Positions 46,061-58,700 of a stretch of 64,000 nucleotides of DNA are shown here, in pieces. This DNA is from Saturnia japonica (lineage: Eukaryota; Arthropoda; Insecta; Lepidoptera; Saturniidae), in the NCBI GenBank assembly GCA_033032175.1, contig CM065325.1:5050930-5114929 (forward strand), given 5' to 3'. The first letter of the stretch is position 1; every line of letters starts with the position of its first letter. The notes beneath the pieces were generated by a model. The model saw only the letters and a program-made list of their open reading frames with translations, ran no database searches and was not told where the DNA came from. The position numbers and the translations under genes are program-made.

Positions 46061-46320
46061 CAAGTTGAGAATTCTATTAAAACTTCTCGATCATGACAGA
46101 AGTTTGTGCAAAATAAAATATTATAATTATTGTATAAGGTCTCATAAAACATAATTATATTTTTAGCTTGACGAAAAATATAGTTTTAATTTTAAATAAA
46201 TTTTACGTATTTTCTAAATATAAATATCTCATGAAAACAAGTTGAGAATTCTACTAAAGCTTATCGATCATGGCGGAAGTTTGTACAAAATAAAATAATT
46301 ATTGTTTAGTCTACCATAAA
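46061..46320 (+). repeat. two direct repeat copies 177 bp apart
   Basis: CAAGTTGAGAATTCTA(T/C)TAA at 46061 recurs at 46238. In each case (C/T)TCGATCATG(A/G)C(A/G)GAAGTTTGT and CAAAATAAAAT(A) follow. The unit is AT-rich and non-coding. Confidence 0.8.
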
Positions 46321-46506
46321 ATATATTGTTATTATCTTTTATTTTAGAATATGTCTAGATTTTAATATTGTTCTATTTAATTTTAGTAGCTCAGTTTTGA
46401 CTTCCGATAGTTGTTTTAAAGTGAATTATAGTGAAATACCTTGGGTTTATTTAATCTAAATATTTTACATATTAATATATAGATTATGGTATTTTTCTAA
46501 TAGGTA

Positions 46507-47419
46507 CACAGATTTAAGAAGGCAGATGGAGCCTACAGAACAACATGCGGGACATGCATTTAGCTATGTATCCTTGACAATCAAATAACGACACGTGCGA
46601 TCATATTAACCATGTTGCCAGGAAAGTTAAAATAACTTTTACTGTTTTTTTACCACTTTAACAGTATAGTTATTAATTCATCATCCGTCATCAAATAACT
46701 GCTTTTGTACTTGAAATGAAGGGCACAAGGACCGTTACACAACAATTTTGAACTAAACGTACATCTGCCATTTTGATTTTTTCATTAGCAATGAATATTT
46801 CTTGGTTCTCTTCATGTCTTTTGTTTTCACTTACCATACCTATCATTAATAGTTCGGATGTCGTAAGCGTTTGAAATTTTTGGCCAGCCATGTTGGATTA
46901 TACATTTTTTCTTGAGATACTTAATTGCCTAGCCGGGTTCGCTATAATTTTTACTTTGAAACCATATCGCTATCTCTTTCTGTGTTAGCAGATCGTTATC
47001 ATATTATAAACAAACTACTATTACAAAACAAATATTACCTTTCTTTTGGTTACGTGGTAGTCAGGTTGTGAATAAAACGATCTATCAATGCTTTATACAT
47101 ATTATATTTTACTATAACTTCCAGGAAACATTGTAACCTAGCAACATTTTTGTAATTTTATTTTCATTATCAAAATAACACGGAAATTACTATCAAAATA
47201 TGTGCTACAAACCAATTAAACGATGCTTCGTCTTCCTTTTATTGTTTTTGTGAAGAATTTTTATAATGTACACAAGAGTGCATTGTTTTAAAATTATAAT
47301 AAAGCACACTGGGTGCTGACATTGCATGTCATATCCTTTCAAAATTGACACAATCGAATACTATTTATGGGAGAAATACGTGTTCTGAAGGCTCCATCTG
47401 TCTTTTTCTTACATCTGTG
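46507..47419. mobile_element. 913-bp hAT-like MITE
   Basis: The ends CACAGATTTAAGAAGGCAGA and, in inverse, CACAGATGTAAGAAAAAGAC, both continuing AGATGGAGCCT(A/T)CAGAACA, are flanked by the identical 8-bp AATAGGTA at 46499-46506 and 47420-47427. The 8-bp duplication suggests the hAT superfamily. The interior is AT-rich. A 66-codon minus-strand frame at 46691-46891 has no known domain. Confidence 0.85.
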
Positions 47420-47814
47420 AATAGGTACTTAAATATTTGATAAAAAATGTTCACGATTACCTTGATATTAACTTAGAAAAACACGATTTAATTAAGATTT
47501 TTATCGTTTACTCAGAGATTAATTAATATAAATACCGACGTAATTATTAATAACAGCATCAAAATTATTAATTCTAGAAAAAATCACGTAAAAAAGACTT
47601 TGTTTCGAGTATTTTAAGGTGGTTTTTTAACCTCGGAAGTTACAACACATTAAATACTTATTAAAAGAGGTTTTAATTTTACTTAGCAGCTATATATATG
47701 CACTTTTATGAAATGTATTTATTAGTTAGAGGTTAACGTGTGAAGCTGTTAAGACCTTCAATTGGCTATACGTACCTACACAAACCTGTTTTATTGGTTT
47801 GATTCCATCATTTT

Positions 47815-47848
47815 AATATATACTTATTATTTATAATAGTCAATTCGG
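47815..47848 (+). promoter_or_regulatory. candidate NPC2 core promoter
   Basis: AATATATACTT at 47815-47825 could act as a TATA box. About 25 bp downstream AGTCAATTCGG (47839-47849) resembles an insect initiator, giving a 5' UTR of about 65 nt. This is inferred from spacing only. Confidence 0.35.
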
Positions 47849-47906
47849 TTTGTCTTTGCTGAGGAAGCGGACGTGAACATAATTGTTACCGATATATTTT
47901 GTCACC

Positions 47907-50900
47907 ATGAACCAACTTCTTTGTTTTGTCTTTGGACTGGTTATGATAGTAACTTTTGCTTGGGGTGATAATGATCTAACACCTTCAGAACAATGTCCTG
48001 GTAAGTAAAAATCGACGCCTAGTAATCATTTTAAGTTTAATTAATTACTTTAACTATGATGTACATTTTTATTTTATATTAATAAAGTTACATCTATGAA
48101 TAATACCTACATAACGACTTTGAAAAGGGTTATTGACTAACGTGCATTTGACAAATTTTATATGGTATTATTCAATTAGCCTTTCGTCGATATAATTATT
48201 TTGAATTAACGTTTTGAATAACTAATGATATTAGTAATCCCTTCTCATGCGTAGGGAAATAATTAAGTACCTATAACTACTCTCAATGTGATTTTAGAGA
48301 CGATTTTTCAATCGTCAGATAGCTTTATTTGAGAAATCATTTTGACGTTTTGACGGTTAATGTAAGTAGAACCTGTAAAAATTTAAAAATTATTTCCCAA
48401 AAAAAGTAATTTAAAGTTAGGTATAAAAGTTTTAAATATCTTTAGATGGAATGAGAAACGGAAAGAAAATAACAAAAAAAGGAAAATATTTTTCTAATAA
48501 GCACTTTTCAATAAAGCCTAAGAGCTAAGTAGGTACACATTTTATTGTTTAAGAAAACTTACAGCTAAGTACAGATTTACATTACATACGTAGATAAGAA
48601 GTAGGCCATTTACAAGATTCCACGTATATTAAGTAATTAACATTTACAGGACAGTCGTTCGACAATCTTCAAGAAAGAATTCAAGTTCTACCTTGTGGAA
48701 AAAATCGTTGCAAATTGCAGAAGGGTAACAACACTACAGTCATATTCAAGTTTAAGCCTGGTGAGTATCTAATACAAGATTTTTTAATTAACTCTTATTG
48801 TAATTCAGCATAAAATAACTTACTTGGTTAAAAAGTTGAGTTCTTAATTTTTTTTTGTTTCGGTGTCTATTTATTATTATAATTTATTTAATTTAAAAAA
48901 TGTAACAATTATTATGTTACACCAGTGGGTAATAAAAATGCCGATGATTGACGTGAAGAAGTTTTATTCGAATTCTAGCTAGTTACAAATTTCACGAATT
49001 CACAACACTGTTATTTATTTCACTGTGGTTTCACTTCTTTTTATCGCTCGATGTTATCGCTTTATAATTCAAAAGTGAACTGGCTCGGCGCCTTTTTTTT
49101 TTAGATCTGACTACACTGTTAGCCTGAGGGACCCTGAAGCCGCTGCGGCTTTTACAGCTTCACCGAACTTGGCCTCGGCGCCACGCCTGAGTCGCTTAAA
49201 TACCTACATTAAACGATCGCAGAAAAATCGTGAATCATAGCTATCTTTCTCGACGTTTAGTTGCTATGCCTACTCGATGACGTAATCGAGGGGATAAGCC
49301 CTATACATGTGTATGTAAACTGCGATGTTTACACAAACATGCGCCACGGTTGTTTTACGACGCGAACATTATTTCCAAGTTTGTAGTTGCTTCTAGATAT
49401 TTCGGAAACAAGATTTTTCTATCTTTTTATCGGGTTGTAAAAGGTCGTAATAATATTATACCATGCACATATATTAAACACATAAATACAGACATAGACT
49501 TATTTCATAAAAAACATCACAAGACCAACAACGGAATACGCTAGCGTATTATTTTGTTTATTTTCATTGATATACAAGTTATATTCACGTATAGTACACG
49601 ATAACACTAATAAACATGTTTACTAAACATTTGCAAAAATAAATTGAAATTTGCAAAAATAAGCAGAATTTGTTTTGATAACTATTTACGAAGACCGATA
49701 GCCACAGAGATCTAGAGATCTGTGCCGATAGCACATAGTACAAAAATGGTCTCGTATCCCCACTCGTTATAACACAAGCGTATACTATGCTCTTTCTCTG
49801 TCAAGTAGCCGAACTACATATTTTAAATTTATGATAATATCAAAAAAAATCTGAAATTAAATAAGTATTTGCAAGTAAATATTATACGCGCATACACACA
49901 GACACACACAAGTAATATTTCTTTAAAATTATTTCGCATCTAATCTAATCTAAATATTATTTACCCACACTAATATTATAAATGCAAAAGTAACTCTGTC
50001 AGACAGATAGACAGCTGTTTGTCTGTCTGCTACGTTTTCATGTCAAAACCGCTGAACCAATTTTGATGAATTTTTTGTATAGAGATAGATTGGAAAAGAC
50101 ATATGATACTTTTTGTAGCGAAAATAAATCTTTATGGGATAACAATCTCGGATTAAAGTTTGTAAGAATAAAATATGTGAACACAAATGTGCATGTGCGG
50201 TATTGGTGAAATGACATCAGTTTCCACGCCAACAGATTTGTTGATTTATTGACATTGATATACCTTAAATTAAAATAATAATATATATACCGCGCATTGT
50301 ACAAACTTTAAAGTTTTAAAACTTTTTAATTAAGTAGTACGGCATAATTACTGTTTTACTTTATGATTAAAATGTGACGTGAGCGTCGACCGCGGCTCCC
50401 GAACACTGCGGGCGAAATGGAATACCATAAAGCATTGTTATTTGGTATTACTATTAGGAGGTTTCACCCGCGCGTTGTAAACGTGGAGTCTATAATTATA
50501 GTCTAAACGATATACCTCTTATAAATTATCACGATTATACAGTTTTGCTACTAGCGAATTCTTTCATTGTGTTATTCCCACATGTAGTGTAAATAAAACT
50601 TGAAAGGATGAAAGTTTGTATGAAGAACCCATAATGCCTCAAATTAGGGACATCAAAATTCATATTTATGCTTTCGGTAAGAAAAAAAAGGGGTTTCACG
50701 TTTTTGAAAAAAAAAACCTTCCCACAAGCCGGTACAATAAGCGACGATTTTAATTTAATTTTGAAGTTTTATTGGGACGGTTAATGTGTTTTGGATTCAT
50801 ATTGGCATATAATTACAATACCATACACATAGTGATAAATTCATCTATGATTTTCTTGTGGTTTATCGTGTTCCGAAATAAGCCGGTGCATATGCAGTAA

Positions 50901-53900
50901 TACAGCGGTGTGGTAGGGATCGCGACCACCATACACTTAAGTACTTAAAAACCCATCTATGATTATTTGGTTTTTCTTGTTCCGAAATCAGCCGGTGCAT
51001 ATGCAGTAATATAGCGGGGTGTTAGAAATCGCTAGGTACCGCCATAGTGACAAACCTATCTATGATTTTCTTTGGGTTTGTCGTATTCCAAGATCAGTCT
51101 GTGTATATATCCAATAATACGCAGACGAAGTCGCAGGTACCAGCTAGTCTAATATATTATATAAAAGGAATCCGTGACTGACTGACTGATCTATCACTAT
51201 ACAGCTCAAACCACTGAACGGATTAGGTTGAAATATTACACCCAGGTACTAGATAGTCATTATGAAGGAGTCCTCCGCCAAGAGCGGATTTTTGAAAATT
51301 TAATCCCTAAATGTGTTTAATGGGGTGTTCAATAATTGTATGAAGAAATCATATCTAACATGAGTGAAACTGTGAGCCACAGGGCCTCACCTAGGAATTC
51401 ATAATTACTTATATTGCTTTTATTTTACACAATGATATTATAAGTACACCTTTTTAATTATAAATACCTTTTTATTGGTTTTACAATATCAAAGTTGTGA
51501 ATTATATTAAACCTGTAAACAAATAATGTTTTTTTGAAAAAGGTAAGTACTGCATATTGTTAATAGTTCTCCGAAGATATTTTAATTTCAGGACCGAGTT
51601 CTGATTAGTTATTTTAGAGTTGAATTCGTTATGTCATAAGGATTGGTAAATGGGTTACAGTTTCTCGTACGAATAAAATGAGAAATATAAAAATTATTAA
51701 ACAATACTTCCTCTGTAAGAGTTGATTATTTATTATTGTATCTAAGAAAATGGCTGTTACTATGTGCATTTCAAAATAAAAGATGTAATTAAATACAGAA
51801 TTCTATTTAATTGTATATATGTACTTACAAGGTTTCATTGCAACGTTTATTTCTTAGAATATGAATTACAATATGTATTCGTGTATATTATGTATGTCGT
51901 AATAAAATAAAAATATTTTTGGTTACTAGTTTCGATTCCGGCCGTGCCTAAGATTTTTTGAAATACTAGGAAAGTGGTTTTCTTTTCTTTAAGCTCCATG
52001 TAATAGTTTTTTAAAACATATTTCTCTATCCCCTACAGTTTCAGAGCTCCCCATATTGACCATTCTCAATGTTACATTACGTATATCTAGTAGCCAACAA
52101 AAATAAAAATGTGAAAAAGGGGCCCAGTTCCGACCCCGCGACGCCGAAGCACATTCGAGTACTCGTTTTCACCGATAAAAGAGCTTAGAACTCTGTGGCT
52201 GAGATCTAACGAGTGCCAAGATCCATAGTAGTTCCTTTAATTATAGCCGTAGGAATTTACATTCTTCTATTCATGCACACCTACACAAATGTTTGTTACT
52301 TTCTTCGTTATAGGTTTTCTAATTAGGTAAGTTAACATCATGTGGTCAGCATGTATGTTTGCTACTTTGTAACTTTAAAAAACCTCTTATGTTGTTGAGC
52401 AGAAGCTAAAGTTAAACCAGTTATTATTGAAAATGTCCAGTCGGTGTATATAACATTACGAACTTGCAAATAAGAGGACAATTTTTAACAAAAAATAATA
52501 AAAATAAGTTTTTATTTATTTGACCTCACACATTACTAAACTAACTTAATCTAATACAAACAACAATCAATCGACAAAAATTCCAAAAAAAGGAAAAAGA
52601 ATGACAAAATATGAGTTCTGGAGTCTGAAAAAGGTAGAATTACCTGAACTACAGATCTCCAGGCCCTCGTTCTCTTGATTACAAGTAATTACATTAAAAC
52701 ATAAAAACAAATACAAACATACATACTAAAGTACTGCCAAATAAGAAAAAGAAAACCAACTCCAATGATTCTGAGGAGTTTCGTGTTGTATCTTCGAATT
52801 CGAAGGTCCAATGCCAATGAAATTAAAATGGAACTATCCCTATCAAACAAAACAAGGATCGTCCAAATCAGTTTATAAACAGAGAAGCTATGGCTGAACG
52901 TACATTAAAAAAAATGACGCCAAAGAAACGACGCCTACTGCCTATTTCTTCGGACGATTCTGAAGAAAAAAAAAATTTTTTTTTAAATTAGCAAATTAAA
53001 ATTACTTTTTGCGGAATATGAGATATGAGATAGATCGTATAAGTGCCAATTGGTTGTAGTAGAGGCAGTTTAATAACAAGAATTTGCTTTATTTTGACGT
53101 GTCGAGACTATCGAGACCAGAGCACAACATCAACCGCTTCGCGTTATGAGTAACCTCGGTCTTTTTTTTAAGTCTATTAAAAACCAGGAAACGCAAGTCG
53201 TTCTAAAAACTAAAAACAATAATGTCTTAACTTTTTATAAGAACTCAGGTTACGTCATATTATTATTATAACATCTTACAACAAAAAACAGCGTCGTATT
53301 TTATTTTTCTTACCGGACAGATTGTAACATGTAATTAGTTACAATTAACTGATAAATTAATGAATAACTTGTTTCTTGTTATTTTATATTTTATTATTTA
53401 AGCGATCGTTCAATTTCGGTACTATGAGTCCCACGCTAAATATTACGGATGTTCCAGATAAGAGATTTCGGATTTAGTTAAGGACATGGATATCTTAAGA
53501 GTATTTAATCCGTTTCGGTTGTGAATACGGATAAAAAAATTATTTAAAATATCCTGTACTTTCAGTATGTATATAAAAAAATTGTAAGAATTGTATTTAG
53601 CTCATAACCTTTGCGTACGTTTTGCTTGCTTCAAAAATAATACCAGTTGAAAAGGAAAACGTCTTTAATTATCTTAGTGATTTTTAAGCAAAGCAAATAA
53701 GCTTTAAGCAAATATTCAGCGATTTCTGCTATCGCTTTGCTATTGCGATATCCGTAATGAGGGGTTCTAAATCGTGTATAGTATGTTATTTTTGGGGTTT
53801 GAACAAGTTACGCGAGATAATATTATGTTTATCAGTTTATATCTGGAGAATGCTGGAAAGGCTTTAAGTAACCAAGTTAAAGTGATTTTGGTCGGATCTT

Positions 53901-54828
53901 GATTTGCAATGTTGTGGTTTTTATTTTAATTAAATAACTTGCATCTTTGGCCCTATATTATGTAAAAACACACTTGCCATATTATAAGAAGTAGCAGAAG
54001 TTTTAAGTCCAACGCTTTGCTATTATTTTATAATGTGGCAATTCGCAGTGATTACGTTCGATCGCGCGCGGGTTATTATAACCGTGGAAACCTTGACTTT
54101 TTTCTTTACGCTTCATATTATGTTTTATTATAGATCTGAATAGTTTTATTTGATATTTGTTGGTAAAAATAAGGGCGTCATACTGTAAGAATACCTAGTA
54201 TTTAAACTGTTATGTGCGCTATCTGCTTTTGTAGGGCGTACGATATAGATTCGGGGTATATCGGGAGTTTTCTTTGATCCTGTTTAAGGTCCAGTAGACT
54301 TAATTTACAACAATATAGATTTCTGATCTGTGTATGACAGATTTTGATCTAGTTTTTTTTTAAAGGGGATTTTACCGAGAATGTTTTTAGCTATGATTCA
54401 AGAAATGTGTTCAGCCGTTTAAAGAATATCAGCTATTTTATAGTCGATAAATAGATATGAGCATCTTCCGCAGGTTTGATTATTTCGAAATTTGATATTC
54501 TGTTACTTATTAATTGTTTTTATTTGCAGATAAGGAAGTGAAATCCTTGGTCAGTGATGTTTACGCAGACATCAATGGTTTGAAACTTCCATTCATTGGT
54601 GTTGATGGTGTAAGTGCGTGTGCGCACGTGAAAAAAGCTGAGACAGGAGAACCCGCGCCCTGTCCCTTGGCAGCCGGAGAAGAGTATACTTATACTAACG
54701 TTTTTTATATAGAACCTATCTACCCGTCTGTTGCACTACGAGTCCACTGGAGTCTCAAGGATGGTGATAAAAATGTAATTTGTTTCGAAGTACCCGCAGT
54801 TATTAAAGGGTCTTCAAAAACAAATTAA
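47907..54828 (+). CDS. NPC2-like ML-domain secreted lipid-binding protein
   Basis: This gene encodes a small secreted or lysosomal protein of the MD-2-related lipid-recognition (NPC2) family, which binds sterols and other lipids. Exons are 47907-48000, 48650-48760 and 54530-54828, 167 codons, with phase-1 GT-AG introns. Residues 1-20 form a signal peptide (hydrophobic, ending FAWG). Mature cysteines are C30, C47, C52, C99, C113 and C153, the six of the family; by analogy they pair 30-153, 47-52 and 99-113. LPCGKNRCKLQKGNN and ADINGLKLPFIGVDG are typical family blocks. The Asn58-Asn59-Thr-Thr stretch offers N-glycosylation. Intron 2 is 5.8 kb and full of repeats. The neighbouring minus-strand gene is a paralogue. 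Ligand and exact role are unknown. Confidence 0.93.
49093..49173 (-). mobile_element. very short poly(A) retroposon copy 4
   Basis: This 81-bp insertion is flanked by CTCGGCGCC at 49084-49092 and 49174-49182. In reverse it begins GCCAAGTTCGGTGAAGCTG and ends AGTGTAGTCAGATCT plus a short poly(A). It lies in NPC2 intron 2. Confidence 0.88.
49724..49815 (-). repeat. dispersed repeat, inverse of 32082-32180
   Basis: The reverse strand reads GTATACGCTTGTGTTATAAC, GGGGATACGAGACCATTTTT and TGTGCTATCGGC in the same order as the 32-kb copy. It is non-coding and its ends are not defined. Confidence 0.75.
49964..51147 (+). mobile_element. Helitron-like repeat, family C, with internal amplification
   Basis: The left side ACACTAATATTATAAATGC and the right end CAGGTACCAGCTAG (before T) match the 37.8-kb element. 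The right third contains about three diverged copies of a unit of roughly 105 bp (50843, 50950, 51055), each with ATCTATGATT...TTTCTTG and CCG(A/T)(A/G)ATCAG-type sequence and GTGCATATGCAGTAAT in the first two. It lies in NPC2 intron 2. The middle (50340-50760) may include other insertions. Confidence 0.6.
51148..51394 (+). mobile_element. another Helitron-like repeat, directly abutting
   Basis: It starts TCTAATATATTATATAAAAG immediately after the preceding element's CTAG and includes AACCACTGAACGGATTAGG. A possible end CACCTAG is at 51394. Only the left end is reasonably supported. Confidence 0.4.
51395..54529 (+). other. rest of NPC2 intron 2
   Basis: This is AT-rich. The part at 52745-53200 is a dispersed repeat also seen at 63695-63935. 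Nothing coding was found. Confidence 0.5.
52745..53200 (+). repeat. dispersed repeat, copy 1 (pair at 63695)
   Basis: It shares AAAAAGAAAACCAACTCCAA, GTCCAATGCCAATGAAATTA and the end TTTTTT(T/G)AAGTC(T/G)(A/T)TTAAAAA with 63695-63935. Such sequences are common retroelement tails in Lepidoptera. No open frame is visible. Confidence 0.65.
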
Positions 54829-55726
54829 ACCACTAATCTAAAAGCTACTACACACTATGCCAGCGGCACGGCCGCCGGATTTTGCTGCGCATGTATACAC
54901 TACACTATCACAGGAATTGCAAGAGTGAACTGACCATAGATATTACACAAATATTAGGAATTGACACTTGCACTCTATACATAAATACATACATGTTATA
55001 CATACCCGCGGTTCATTTTTTGGCCGCGCCGCGCCCTTGCGTTGTAGCGTATGTCGCCTTAATATTATGAAATAATTAAAAAACCTTAGTTGTTTAAAAT
55101 TTTATTTACTTAATTTTACTATTATTAAAACACGCAAATAATAAGAATTATAATATTTGAGAATGTTTTGAGGAATTTTATTTGTTAGTTTTTCTTAGAT
55201 CATACATACATGGTGGGTATAGACTTTCGTCTCACACATTGATGATGATATAGCTACTTTATATGTTTTCTACCGTGCTCTTCCCCTGTAGACCTTTGTT
55301 AGATCGTTTTTACGAGGAAAAATCACAAACAATAATCTGCCATCTTAACGTGGCTTTATATTTCGAAGTATTGAGTTCGAAGTATTAAGGAATTTTATTT
55401 TGTAAGTGAATTGTGCTGTCTATATGGTATTACTTACAATAATACAGTGTCGTGAATTTTTTAATGAAATACCTGGTCATAAAATCTACTAATTGAATAC
55501 ATATGTTCACTTAGGTATCAAGAATAATGTTATTCTTATTTTTAAACTAAAGTATTTTTAGATACCAAGTTGTTCGGTTTTTTTTTTAAATTTAAATTGT
55601 CATGAGAATTTGAGCAACAAAATATGATATGATTAAACTTAGTCATCAAAATATCAAAAATATGTTTAATAATACTTTTATATACCTAATCACTTATTAT
55701 AATAATGTAATGAAGTTATTTTGTAA
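54829..55726. other. 3' region between the two NPC2-like genes
   Basis: This 0.9-kb interval lies between the convergent stop codons and must contain both 3' UTRs. It is AT-rich and no further gene is visible. Confidence 0.6.
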
Positions 55727-58700
55727 CTACACAATTCTCGCAGGCATCTGGAAGCAAATTAATTTGTCATCTCCGTTCAGTAACGACCAAAAAACTTTGA
55801 CATCTATGCTCGGGTAGAAACTTAGAATTGGAAATGAATCTTTATATGTGTAATTTACGCCGGCTTTTAATGGGCACGATGCTTTTTCATCATTCTCTGT
55901 GTAAATTTTGTCACAGACAGAGGCGCCGTCTACTCCAACGAAAGGCAGCCGAACACCTAACACGTCAGCTTGTACACTATTCTTCAGGTTTGTTATGTCT
56001 TTCTCTGAAAAAATAAAAAATACAATTATTACGAAATTTAATACTTTATAACAGGATATTTAAGGTTAAATAGTGAAAGTTTTGGAGGGAGGTTGGGCAC
56101 AGAGTAATTTCTTTGTAGCTTCTTGGGACTAGGGAGGGGGTTTCGAGTTCGGTAACGCGCTTGTGATACCTATGTACCGGGTATAGGTCGGACACTTTTG
56201 GGACACATCGTACTTCTCGTGTACAATTTTTATCAAAATTGTTTTATTTTTGACATAATTCTGAAATAATTATTCTTGACGATTCTTAAATTGTGAAATC
56301 ACTTATGCATCTCCCATTGACGAAATTTTGGAAAAAGTTGTTGAAAATGAATACAAATTAAATTTGGAGTTCTAATTACTATTTCTAAAAGTTTTATTGA
56401 AAATGATCATAGCCTATCATTTATGGAATGACTTATATACTTCCCGTGTACAAAATTCCATAAGAATCGGTCAAGCGGTTTTTGAGTTAAATTCGGACAT
56501 ACTAACAGACAGACAAATTTTTTTTTAATGACATTTTGTGATCAGTATCGTTTATATATTATGCCTATGGTGAAATTTTGGAAAAGTATTAAATTTACAG
56601 ATGGAACTGCAGTTTTATTTTACATTTAATTGGTTTCTCGGAAAGTGCTCCGACGATTTAGATGGAATTTTGTTTACATTCTAAGTTTACCTAGATCTTA
56701 TTAGGTTTTTTTAAGATACCGAACAAAGCTGGGTCGTCCAGCCATTGAAAATGTTTTTTTTAATTCACAATGTACGAAAAAATCACTAATTATAATTCAT
56801 AATAGGCATCTATACTAGTTTATACTAATAATATAATAAAGCAGAAAAGTTTTTTGTTTGTTTGTTTAAACACACTAATCTCTGCAACTACCAGCCGGAT
56901 TCGAAAAATTATTTTTGTATATGATAGCCAAATTCGCGAGGAATAATTTAAACTACCTAACATTACGTTACACCTCAGCTCAGCTAACCTTAAATATTAT
57001 TTTTTGTTAAGTAAGTCGGTAGTCAGTAAGTTGCTTCCTTTACTTCAATATGACTCATATGATGATAGCCTTTGCACTTTAATATGACCTGCTTTACGCA
57101 ATCCTTGGAATATTATCCGGAAAATATGTTATATAATGTAATCCATTACGTAAATACCATTTGTTTATTTAACTTAGTCCAATTCTATGAATCACTAGCT
57201 GTGCCCACGGCTGCGCTCGCGTATACTACAGAATGCCGTCAATAGAGAACACGCGCGAATTGTGCTACCCCCCCTATCCTGATTATTTTAAAGACAAAAA
57301 TGCTTATTATGGGTAATCCTTATAAAATAGACATACCGCTCATACAATGGAACAATCCTAGTCCTAAGTCCTAGTTAATAAGTCCTAATAATAATAGTAA
57401 TCTTTTTTTTAGTGATAATTTTCTGCTTTATTATGAGGCTGATTGGCTCCAACACGGTTTGACCTATTGCCATGAAAGTTGGTAGATCTAAGCGTTTTTC
57501 ATGGCAAAGGTTTTTATGCTACCCATGAACGCTATAGGTGACGCTGTAGTTTAACTATTGAATACTGGAAAGGGCAGAAAACAACGTGTGCGGGGCCAGC
57601 TATTATAAAATAGAAATAATAGCAATGCCCTATTCAACCAAGTCCCGGTGAAGCTGTAAAAGCCGTCAGAGGCTTCAGGGCTCCTAATAAGGCTCACAGT
57701 ATAGTAAGTCAGAAAAAAAGGCCCTATTCAAATGATGAGAATGACAAAGAATAGGAATTCTTAAATAATAGTTGAGTCGGTAAGTACCTACATAATTCAT
57801 TTTAATAGTTTATCCTGTAAAATGCATTGGTTATTGTTGCATTATCTACAATTCTAAATACTTCGTTATTTCGAAGAAATTGTTTTGGTAACTATAGGTA
57901 AATAGGTATGACTAGTAGAATAAATATCATTTCTGTGTTTAATTATTATAAAATTTTTCGATTTTTTTCTGTATTCAACTTTCAATAATTAATTAATTAA
58001 GCGGAATTAAAATAAACAATGGTAAATTAAAGTTCATAGGTTTTTTTTGTTACTGATCTTACGTTAGCCTGAGGGGCCCTATGCAAAAACAGAGACGCTG
58101 ATGGCTTTTACAGCTTTACCGGGCTAGGGGGCGAGCGCTTACGACACTCAGCCGCAAAAGCTTGAGCAACAAGCGTGCAAGGGTGCCAAAGTGGACGGAA
58201 CTTCAGCTTGAGGTAGCCGCGGAAGATATGAACTAATCTATCTGGAACTTATCGAAGAAGACCGCAAGCGTACGGTACGGTTTATCTTTCTCGAAATTAG
58301 TTGCTATGTGCTCCGTGAGACGTTGCACTTGGTGCGTACAAGAGTGTCGAGTACGGATGTGTATAGATTTTTGACGTCTATCACGGTCTTGAGACGGTTC
58401 AGAAGGAGCCGCTCATAGATTTTAACACAGGTATTCAAGAGACTAATCGGACGATAGCTATCGGGAAGCGATGCTTGTTTGCCGGGTTTATGTATCCCTA
58501 TGACTATGGTAGTTTTCCATACGGCTGGGAAATGGCAGTGGGCGATGTCTACATTGAAGATGCGAACCAAGAGTGCTATGAGATGATCGGGAAGAAGTTT
58601 GAGTACTTCGTTCCTGATCCCGTCAGGACCGGGAGTTCATAGGTAGTTTTGGTTAACTAGTTGATGAAAAGAACATTGTTAGTGAGCTTTGTCCTCGGTT

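Noticed and set aside
50840..51120. CRISPR-like array
   Set aside because: The repeats are long, diverged and within a eukaryotic Helitron-like element; spacing and sequence do not fit CRISPR.
51935..52145. tRNA-like B box sequences (GTTTCGATTCCGG and GTTCCGACCCC)
   Set aside because: No matching A box or cloverleaf; isolated motifs.
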